Positions 11,156-18,332 of a DNA stretch of 64,000 nt are shown here, in pieces. The stretch comes from Melanopsichium pennsylvanicum (lineage: Eukaryota; Basidiomycota; Ustilaginomycetes; Ustilaginales): the NCBI GenBank assembly GCA_900208305.1, contig OAPG01000016.1, forward strand, positions 496,001 to 560,000. The letters are read 5' to 3'. The notes under the pieces were generated by a model. It searched no databases. It worked only from the letters and a program-made list of their open reading frames with translations, and was not told the origin of the DNA. The translations under genes and the position numbers were made by a program. Each line of letters starts with the position of its first letter. The stretch's first letter is position 1.

Positions 11156-11380
11156 GGTTCAGGCCGACTGGTCCCCAGGCGGCTGATAGGACAGGAGGGC
11201 GAGGGGGGTCGTACTCCCTCAACCTTAATCCGCGCCAGGGGCGCCTCTCTGTACAAGTTGCGACGCTCGTCTCGGCAATTTAATCGCGGATGCGCAGCAA
11301 TGAGGCAATACCACCCACAATGCCTTGGACCGGCGGAATTGACTGTGCGCCATTGCTCGTGCGTAGCTATCGAGGAGGGA

Positions 11381-11386
11381 TATAAG
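11381..11386 (+). promoter_or_regulatory. TATA box of the antisense passenger gene
   Basis: TATAAG in a GGGATATAAGG context, 69 nt upstream of the ATG at 11450 and followed by a pyrimidine-rich leader (TTCCTTCTCGATTTCCCCC). It lies inside the element and is directed opposite to gag-pol. Confidence 0.55.
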
Positions 11387-11449
11387 GATGGGGTTTGACG
11401 GGTCTTCCTTCTCGATTTCCCCCATTCTTCCCCATTCTTTTTTTTCGCA

Positions 11450-12904
11450 ATGTCGTCGCCACCAGCAGACGCTTCCTTGGATTGTCTTTTTTTTGCAATG
11501 TCGTCGTCACCAGTAGACGCTCCCATGGATTCCCCGGCCGACAACCCGTCGGCCGGTGTCAGTACCGTTCCCCCTCCATCGCCTACGTCCGCGACGGCGG
11601 CAGCGTCGGCAACAGCAGCAGCAGCAACAACAACAACAGCACCAACAACAACAACAACGTTACCCGCTTCCGGAGGTGAGTCGATCGTGGTTCCGTCGTG
11701 ATTCGGTTGCGGATGGGGGCCCAGAGGGCCTGACAACCACCGGTCGGTGCCGTGGAATGGGTTACTGACGTTTGTTCCCTCCCCCTTGTTTCGATTACGA
11801 CAGATTGGCCGTTGGAGACCTCCGCTGGTCCCGTCCGGGGGGTGCGCCGTTCTCCGCGCGCTCACCTTTCCCGGGGGGCCAACTCGGGCCGTCGCGAGCG
11901 CGCCGTGCGTCAACAGTCTGCCGATCCGTCGGCCATTCCTTCCTCTGCATCGACCAACACTTCCCTCGTCCTGGCGCCCCGGAATTTCATGCCGTGGTCG
12001 CGTCCTTCGGTTCCCATCGAGATCACTCCGGAACTCGTTGGTGATGGTAAGTATTTGTTCCATTGCTGTGTTGATTGGGATCGCTACTGACGTTTGTGTT
12101 TCCGTGGCCGATACGACAGACCTTGCCCCGCTATGGGCCGAGACGTGGGACGATTGCTACGCCTGCGTATGCGCCGGCGTTGCCTGTGAGCGGGCAGGAG
12201 GCGATCTCCGCTGCCGTCGGTGTCAGGGGCACCACGGGCAACCCTGCGACGCGGATATGCGCGGTAAGTATTTCCGTCGGGCGTCTGTCGCGATGTCTTG
12301 GGTGGTCGGCTGACTCTTGTTCCTCCTTTTGTTTTCCTCGACAGTCCCACCACTTGGCGGCGCCCAAGGTCCCCTCCGAATGAGGGTTTACGCGTGCTTG
12401 CTTGAGAGGTGGAGGTCCGGAGGGGTCGGTCGGCGTCGCCGCCCCCACCCCAACGTCAGGTTGTCGCTGAGGACACTTGGCGAGATCCCGGAGGAGGAGG
12501 AGGAACTGAGGGAGGAGGTGGCTCGGGTGGGCGCGGTGGGTCGGGAGCGGGAGGCGGCTCGCAAGCGAGCTAGGTCCCGCCCCAACCGTCCAGCCGAGGC
12601 TGCCCGAGAGCGGCGCCGCACTCGGGCGCGGGCCCAAGGCCAGCCGGAGGAGTCCGCTACGGGCCTGGGGGATCTGGGTGCGGCCGTAAGGCGTGCCAAG
12701 TCCCTCTTCCACGGGGTGCAGGAGGGGACTGAGTTATTTCAACAGGGGCTGGCCAACGTGGCTGCGCTGTTGCTGACAGAGTCGCTGAGGACCGGCGGCG
12801 AGCGAGAGCTCCGCCGGATCAGCGAGATCCAGCAACTGTCGCAGAACACGCGACAGCAGGTGGACGTGGTCTGGGCGTGGTTGGAGGGCTTCCTGAGGGA
12901 CTAG
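11450..12904 (+). CDS. Antisense four-exon passenger gene of the retrotransposon; zinc-cluster-like protein with helical C-terminus
   Basis: Exons 11450-11675, 11804-12046, 12120-12263 and 12345-12904 join in frame to 390 residues. Introns of 128, 73 and 81 nt have GTGAGT/GTAAGT donors, CTGAC branch sites and CAG acceptors, and all are phase 1. Residues 1-75 are Ser/Pro/Ala/Thr-rich; 76-156 are basic and disordered. Exon 3 encodes C169-x2-C172-x6-C179-x8-C188-x2-C191-x7-C199, the spacing of a fungal Zn(II)2Cys6 cluster, but without the usual basic residues in its first half. Exon 4 encodes Glu/Arg-rich helices, likely coiled coil (about residues 240-300), and a C-terminal helix around LFQQGLANVAALLL. 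Transcribed against gag-pol and convergent with pol (183 bp between stops). Function unknown: DNA binding or control of the element are inferences. An alternative start is 11498. Confidence 0.72.
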
Positions 12905-12952
12905 CCCCGGGGCCCCTCCTCGAATGCACTTGTTTTCTTTTCTGTCGCTTGC

Positions 12953-12978
12953 GTGTGTGTGTGTCTGTGTGTGGGAGT
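12953..12978. repeat. TG-rich microsatellite between convergent passenger gene and pol
   Basis: Imperfect TG repeat after the passenger gene's stop, before the pol stop. It probably lies in the overlapping 3' UTRs. Confidence 0.8.
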
Positions 12979-13087
12979 GGGGGTGAGGGGAGCCCGACCG
13001 GGTCTCCTACCCCAGAGGTCGGGGACCGGAGGGGTTTTGGCTCCGGCGGGGGGGTCTCCCGACGGCGACCGTCGCTCGTAATCGTGC

Positions 13088-16000
13088 CTAACGCCGGGTA
13101 GGGGCCGGCTTGGTCGGGTTCGCGGCGTGGTACGCAGCGACCAGATCCGGGGCGCGGTCCACGTCTTCCGCCGGGACCCAGCTTGGGGGGTACCCTACCC
13201 AGGAGACCTTGTACTGTAGGCGTCCGGCGCGGCGGCGGGAGTCCAATACGCCCTCGACTTCGAAATCGGCGTAGTCGTCCTCCAGAGTAGTCGGTTGGGG
13301 GGCGTCGCTGGACTCCCTGACTCCGTCGGGGTATGGCTCCAGCATCTGTACGTGAAAGACGGGATGGACCTTCCACGACGGAGGCAGGAGGAGTCGGTAG
13401 GCTCGGTCGCTAATCACCTCGTCGACTTTGAACGGGCCGGCGAGGGGGTTGGAGAGCTTGTGGGAGGGTCGGTCGCTGCGGAGGTGCTTGGTACGGAGGA
13501 GCACCAGGTCCCCCCGGCGGAACAAGACGTCGCTCCTGCGACGGTTAAACCACTTCGCAACGGCAAGGTTGGCTTTGGCGATGGCGTCCTGGCACACCCG
13601 CACTTTATCCGCCGACGGAACGTTGGAGGTGGCCGGGGGGATGGAGGGGTGTGCCCGAGGTGCAAATGTGAAGCAAGCTATAGCCGGGGCGATGGTTGTG
13701 GTCGCCGACGGTCTTTGGTTCAGCGCGAGCTGGGCTGTCGGCAGGAGGGTTGCCCAGTCGCTGTGGTCGTAGGCCGTATAGAAGCGGAGGAACAACTCCA
13801 GCGTCTGGTTGGCTCGCTCGGTCTGGCCATTTGTTTGAGGGTGGTAGGCCGACGAGTAAGACCCTTTAATCCGGAGGGCCCGGAGGAGTTCCGTCCAAAC
13901 GGAAGCTACAAACGTGGTTCCTCGGTCAGATACAATGGTGTCCGGGAGGCCAAAGTATGAAAAGACGTAGCGGTGGAGCTGGTACGCCAAAGTCTCCGCC
14001 GTATCGGTTTTGTTTGCAGGAATGAAGACCACAAACTTGGTGAGGCGGTCGACGACTACGAGAATGGAGTTGTAGGTGGTGCCGTTGGCAAGGGAGGGCG
14101 GGAGGTCAGTGATGTGGTCCATGGTAATAGTGGACCACGGCCGATCGGGAGGGACCGACGGGAGAAGGTAGCCGTGGGGTTTGTGACGGGGGTGTTTTGC
14201 CCTTCGGCAGGCCGCGCAAGAGGCGACATAGCTGTCGGTGTCCTGCACCATGGTTGGCCAGTAAAAACGTTGACGCATGAGATGGAGGGTCGTCTTGCGG
14301 CCAGGATGTCCCGCCGTAGGGTGGTCGTGCAGTAGGTGGAGTGCCTTGTCCCGTAATTGGGGTGGCAGGTAGACGTGACCCTCTGTGGTGTACGGGACAC
14401 CATCGCGGACGGCAACGTTTGGGGGGAGGTTGGCCGCTTTCCGGAGGGTTTTGATCCACTCCGTAGGCAGGGGGTCCGAGGAGTGTACGCCGGCTGCCCT
14501 TGCGAACAAGTTTGCAGGGAGGAGAGTGGCTTGGTTGGCGGGATCTGGGCGCGACGGTCCGTCGGGGAACAAGTCGTGCCGGCGACTCAGAGCGTCGGGG
14601 CGGACGGCCTCCTTACCCGGACGGTAGTGGAGGACGAAGTCAAACTCAGCCAGGTCGGCTTGCCAGCGGGCTTGGCAACGGTTGAGTTGTCGCTTCGTCT
14701 GAAAATACTGGAGCGCTTGGTGGTCGGTGTAAATGAGGAACGGTCGGGTGAGGCCATGGAGGTAGTGTCTCCAAGCGCCGCAGGCGTCTACGATAGCCAG
14801 GAGTTCCTTGTCGTGGATTTTGTAGTTACGCTCCGCCGGGATCATCTTTCGCGACCAGTATGCCACAGGATGGAGGGTATGCGAGCGGCTGTTGGGCTCG
14901 GCGCTCGCGTCGGCGCCCAGCTGTGGGTGCCACTGCGACAGCACGGCGGCTACCACAGCATCGCTCGCGTCTGTTTCGACGACGGTGTAGAGCGTTGGAG
15001 AGAAGTGCCGGAGGATAGGGGCAGAGGTGAACGCTTCTTTCAGCCGGTTGAAGGCTGCCGTTGCTTCCGGGGGCAGATCTACCTTTCTGGAGGCTCCTCC
15101 TTTCAGGAGCTCGGTGAGGGGGGCCGCTACACGAGAATAGTGGCAGATGAAGCGACGGTAGAAGTTGGCAAATCCGAGGAAGACTTGGATCTGTCGGATC
15201 GACTGTGGTGGCGGCCACTCCAAGACTGTACTGACCTTGGTCGGGTCCATGGAGAGGCCGTCGGGACTGACGAAGTAGCCGAGGAACTCGACGGAGTCGG
15301 TGTGGAATTCGCATTTGTCCGGAGCGCAATACAGCTGATGCTTCCGTAATTGATCCAACACTTGGCAGACGTGGTGGTGGTGGTCGGCCTCGTTGTCGGA
15401 GAAGACTAGGATGTCGTCCAGATATACGATGACGGACACGTCTAAGAGATCCGACAGCACGTGGTTCATGAGCCGTTGGAAGGTCGCCGGAGCGTTGCAG
15501 AGGCCGAACGGCATGACGAGGTATTCGTAGCTGCCGTAGCGCGTGCGGAATGCGGTCTTCCATTTGTGGCCGGGGGCGATCCGGAGGAGGTTGTAGGCAC
15601 CCTTCAGGTCAAATTTAGTGAAGATCTTGGCCGTCGCCAGCCGATCAAGGTGTTCGGAGATGAGGGGGATCGGGTAGCGATCCTTGACGGTGATGGCGTT
15701 GAGGGCGCGGTAGTCCACACACGGCCGGAGGCGACCGTCCTTCTTTGGTACAAAAAGAAGGGGCGCGGCAGCTTGGCTACTTGACGGTCGGATGAAGCCA
15801 ATGGCCTGCATCTTCCGGAGGTAGTTCCGGAGCTCCTCTTGTTCGCGGTGCAACAGGGAGTAGAGTGCGCCGTAGGGAGGGGTTTTGCCAGCCTCCAGGT
15901 TGATCTCGTGGTCGTGTGGGCGGTGGGGAGGCAATTGGTCGGCCCTCTCGGCGTCGAAGACGTCGGCGTACTCGCGGTACTCTGGCGGTAGGACGGCGAG

Positions 16001-16657
16001 GTCGGTCGCGGAAGCTTGGAGGGGCAGTAGCTCCTCTTCCGGTTCTGGGAGGACCAGCAGGTCCTCCTCAGTGGAGACCAGCTGTCGCCGGCCGACCAAG
16101 TTGTGGAGTTTGTTCTTTTCGATTTTGGGGTTGGAGGGCACCGTGACGGTGTGGGGGACCCGGAGGTCCCACGTATGGAGGGTATAGTTTGGCTCCGGCC
16201 TGGCGGCCTCGATCCAATCCATCCCCAACAGCACGTCGTGGGAGGTCATGGGGGTGATGAAGAGTCGGTGGCGTGAGGTGATGCAGTGGTTGTTGATGAT
16301 GATATCCACCACCGCGTGGCGACTGATGGCGGCCGACATGCCCTGGAGGAATGTGGCGTGGACGGATTTACGGAGGGAGTGGGTAGGAATGTTGGCCGTC
16401 GCGACCATTTCGGGAGTAATGAAAGAGGCGGTGGCGCCGGTATCGAGCAAGGCAAGGCCTTGCGTGTCGCCGACGCTTACCAAGCATTCGTAGGTTGGTA
16501 AGGTAGGGTGTCGATGGATCCGGAGAACGGATCCCTCTTGCTCCACGACGGGAGTGTCGGTCCGGTGGGCTGCCCAGAATGCTGCGGCGAGCACCCGGAG
16601 CTGGCTTAGGTTGTCGATGGGTTCGGACCGAAGGAACCCATCGACCCTTAGTTTCCC
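13088..16657 (-). CDS. pol: Pol polyprotein: protease, reverse transcriptase, RNase H, integrase, chromodomain
   Basis: Open from the frameshift site to the stop at 13088, about 1,190 residues. In order: aspartic protease (LLDTGATASF); reverse transcriptase with the FVPKKDGRLR and YLDDILVF catalytic motifs; RNase H (ETDASDAVVAAVLS); integrase with an HHCC zinc domain (H..H and CAAC) and a DDE core (MDHITDLP, SDRGTTF, then NGQTERANQ containing the glutamate); a GPY/F-like module (PLAGPFKVDEV); and a C-terminal chromodomain (EGVLDSRRRAGRLQYKVSW with WVPAEDV). The chromodomain, which directs integration to marked chromatin, places it in the chromoviruses. There is no in-frame ATG near its start; translation is expected by -1 shifting from gag at GGGAAAC. 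No stop or frame break seen, so the enzyme set may be functional. Confidence 0.93.
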   Translation of the reverse strand, partial: GKLRVDGFLRSEPIDNLSQLRVLAAAFWAAHRTDTPVVEQEGSVLRIHRHPTLPTYECLVSVGDTQGLALLDTGATASFITPEMVATANIPTHSLRKSVHATFLQGMSAAISRHAVVDIIINNHCITSRHRLFITPMTSHDVLLGMDWIEAARPEPNYTLHTWDLRVPHTVTVPSNPKIEKNKLHNLVGRRQLVSTEEDLLVLPEPEEELLPLQASATDLAVLPPEYREYADVFDAERADQLPPHRPHDHEINLEAGKTPPYGALYSLLHREQEELRNYLRKMQAIGFIRPSSSQAAAPLLFVPKKDGRLRPCVDYRALNAITVKDRYPIPLISEHLDRLATAKIFTKFDLKGAYNLLRIAPGHKWKTAFRTRYGSYEYLVMPFGLCNAPATFQRLMNHVLSDLLDVSVIVYLDDILVFSDNEADHHHHVCQVLDQLRKHQLYCAPDKCEFHTDSVEFLGYFVSPDGLSMDPTKVSTVLEWPPPQSIRQIQVFLGFANFYRRFICHYSRVAAPLTELLKGGASRKVDLPPEATAAFNRLKEAFTSAPILRHFSPTLYTVVETDASDAVVAAVLSQWHPQLGADASAEPNSRSHTLHPVAYWSRKMIPAERNYKIHDKELLAIVDACGAWRHYLHGLTRPFLIYTDHQALQYFQTKRQLNRCQARWQADLAEFDFVLHYRPGKEAVRPDALSRRHDLFPDGPSRPDPANQATLLPANLFARAAGVHSSDPLPTEWIKTLRKAANLPPNVAVRDGVPYTTEGHVYLPPQLRDKALHLLHDHPTAGHPGRKTTLHLMRQRFYWPTMVQDTDSYVASCAACRRAKHPRHKPHGYLLPSVPPDRPWSTITMDHITDLPPSLANGTTYNSILVVVDRLTKFVVFIPANKTDTAETLAYQLHRYVFSYFGLPDTIVSDRGTTFVASVWTELLRALRIKGSYSSAYHPQTNGQTERANQTLELFLRFYTAYDHSDWATLLPTAQLALNQRPSATTTIAPAIACFTFAPRAHPSIPPATSNVPSADKVRVCQDAIAKANLAVAKWFNRRRSDVLFRRGDLVLLRTKHLRSDRPSHKLSNPLAGPFKVDEVISDRAYRLLLPPSWKVHPVFHVQMLEPYPDGVRESSDAPQPTTLEDDYADFEVEGVLDSRRRAGRLQYKVSWVGYPPSWVPAEDVDRAPDLVAAYHAANPTKPAPTRR
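16613..16657 (-). promoter_or_regulatory. Programmed -1 ribosomal frameshift signal (slippery heptamer plus hairpin)
   Basis: On the sense strand the heptamer G GGA AAC (16651-16657) is in the gag frame and is followed at once by the gag stop TAA (16648-16650). The pol frame is -1 relative to it. After a 5-nt spacer a perfect 12-bp hairpin follows: arms GTCGATGGGTTC and GAACCCATCGAC, 9-nt loop (16613-16624 and 16634-16645). Heptamer type, spacing and stem fit the canonical retroviral -1 signal; GGGAAAC is a known slippery sequence. Confidence 0.82.
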
Positions 16658-17858
16658 TCCGGGGGATCCTCCGAATCCGATAGGTCACTGTTGGGGTTGG
16701 AGGCTGACCCGTCATCCATGGGGTTGACGAGTATAGTCCCGGAATCGTTGTCAAATGAAATAGCATGTGCCCGGAGAGTTTGTGTTTGGGGTGCCTTTGG
16801 GCAGTCACGGGCCAAATGGTCGCTGCCACCGCAGCCGAAGCACTGCCCGTTGGTCCGTCGGTGCTGGCGGAGGCGTTCCGCCGCATCACGCGTAGGGTCC
16901 TTGGCCGGTAGTGGAGGTCGTTCCATTTTGCGGGGTCCCTCCGGAGGCTCTTGTTTGGCCGTCGCAGCTGTGACTCCAAGGGTCTTGTCGTGGCCTCCTG
17001 TATCACCTGCATCCGGCGCTCCGTGACAATGGCGGCGTTGATGAAGTCACGGATGTCGGTCATCGGCACGTGGGTGAGCTTTTCCCGTAGGCGCGGCCGG
17101 AGGCTTTGTTCGAACAGCATCAACGCCTGCTGCTGGTCGGTCAGGTGCGATTTGGCCGTCAGCGACATGAACTCCGCCGCGTGCTCCAATACTGATCCCT
17201 TCTGGCGGAGGGCATTCAGTTGGAGGCGTGCGGTGTAGCTGGGGTCGGGATCGCCATGGACGCGACGGAGGTTGGCGCAGAAGGCCCTCCAGGAGCTCAT
17301 CCAGGGCGGATCCTCCCCCTCCTGTTGTCGCACATTGCGGATGCGGGTTCGTGGTTTGCCCGTCATGTTGCCAATGGCAAACATGATGCGACAGGCATCC
17401 GTCGGAAACTTGGAGGGATTAGCCTCGAAGTTGAGTTCGCATTGATCCAAGAAGTCCTCCAGTTTGTCTTGGCTGCCGTCCCATTCCGGAGCCTGGAGTC
17501 GAATCTCTGGCTTGCGGGGCGCGGCCTCCACGTAGACGGGGGCTACGGTTGGCGGGGGGACCTGGGCAGCGGTTGCTCCTTGGTAGTGCTGGGAAGACTC
17601 CGGTCTAGGTTGATCCTCCCTGGGGAAGAAGGCGGCCTCTAGCAGAGCGGTAATGCGCCGCTGTTGTTCAGAGGTTTCATGCAGAAGCGCCAGGATATCC
17701 ACTTGCCCTTGGACCAAGGTGGTCAGGGCGGCGGGCGGTTCGCCCGAGGGTGCAACAACGCTGGCGGGCTCGTCTCCGCTGGGGGAGATGGTGGGAGCGT
17801 CTCCCTCCGCTTGGGGGGAGGCGTCCGTTTGGTTTTGTCGGTTGGAGCGTGTACTCAT
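16648..17858 (-). pseudogene. gag: gag with CCHC zinc knuckle, apparently broken by an internal frameshift
   Basis: Starts with ATG at 17856-17858, 39 bp inside the 5' LTR. The first ~290 residues read as a normal Gag: a disordered Ser/Pro N-terminus, then a capsid-like retrotransposon gag domain (WDGSQDKLEDFLDQCE, SWRAFCANL) ending near IQEATT at about 16,990. The zinc knuckle CFGCGGSDHLARDC (CX2CX4HX4C) and the acidic tail that meets the frameshift signal are in a different frame (-1 relative to the first part), entered between about 16,995 and 16,940. The N-terminal frame stays open to 16,368 but gives non-Gag-like sequence there. No slippery heptamer lies in the overlap, so a small indel or an assembly error is more likely than a second programmed shift. 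Confidence 0.8.
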
Positions 17859-17886
17859 CTTGGTTACGACGTCGTCCCGTGGGGAG

Positions 17887-17897
17887 GTCGCATGTAA
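17887..17897 (-). promoter_or_regulatory. Primer binding site, probably for self-priming
   Basis: Directly inside the 5' LTR the sense strand reads T TACATGCGAC. It does not begin with TGG as tRNA-primed sites do. The ten bases TACATGCGAC are exactly complementary to GTCGCATGTA inside the LTR (18039-18048, sense direction 18048 to 18039), the arrangement used by self-primed elements of the Tf1/Skippy type. Confidence 0.65.
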
Positions 17898-18327
17898 TGT
17901 TAAGGCTGTAGGGTCTAGATACCGCGGGCGGCTACAGCCGGGATGGAGGCTACGGGTACGGAGAGGTCGTAGGCGGGGCGACACAGGCGGTCGGGGGTCA
18001 GAGCACACTACTGCGTTGCTATAGAGCTAACTAAGTAATACATGCGACGAGGTCCGGAGGCAACCTCATGTCAGGCGGGGGCGGGGTGGTAAGGTACAGG
18101 AACTATCGGTCACTTCCCACTGCGGCGTTACAATGTTAGGTTGCCGACGGTCGTATCCTACGTACGGAGGGGCCAGCCGCGGTTGGGCGGTAGGAGGATC
18201 GTGTCAGGCCGACCGCTCCGCTGCGAGGGGTCCGGAGAGGGTCGGTCGGGGCCCGATCACGACGATCGCTCAATCGGGAGGGGGGCCGAGCACCCCCTCT
18301 TTGGACTCCGGTTGGTAGGCACTAACA
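17898..18327 (-). repeat. 5' LTR of the chromovirus (right copy)
   Basis: 430 bp, should contain the promoter for gag-pol. The sequence GTCGCATGTA at 18048-18039 would lie at the transcript 5' end if self-priming is used. Four transitions separate it from the left LTR. Confidence 0.95.
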
Positions 18328-18332
18328 GTGAG
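18328..18332. repeat. Target site duplication GTGAG (right copy)
   Basis: Matches 10712-10716 exactly. Confidence 0.92.

Larger units (their letters stand above)
10717..18327 (-). mobile_element. Complete Ty3/gypsy chromovirus LTR retrotransposon carrying an antisense passenger gene
   Basis: 7,611 bp, coding strand minus. Order in the sense direction: 5' LTR (17898-18327), primer site, gag, -1 frameshift signal, pol (protease, reverse transcriptase, RNase H, integrase, GPY/F-like module, chromodomain), then about 1.9 kb holding a spliced gene on the opposite strand, a short polypurine tract, and the 3' LTR (10717-11146). Flanked by GTGAG duplications. The two 430-bp LTRs differ at four positions only, so the insertion is recent. 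Pol is open throughout, but gag carries a frame break near 16,940-16,995, so this copy is probably not autonomous. The element is markedly richer in GC than the flanking DNA. Confidence 0.95.

Noticed and set aside
16368..16980. Extension of the first gag frame to 16368 as part of the protein
   Set aside because: Beyond about 16,990 this frame gives Arg/Pro-rich sequence without family likeness, while another frame holds the zinc knuckle.
17887..17897. tRNA-primed binding site
   Set aside because: No TGG start, and no complementarity to a fungal tRNA 3' end that I could recognise; self-priming fits better.
10717..18327. RIP (repeat-induced point mutation) as cause of LTR differences
   Set aside because: Only four changes, spread over both copies and at CpG; RIP would leave many more C-to-T changes and is not established in smuts.
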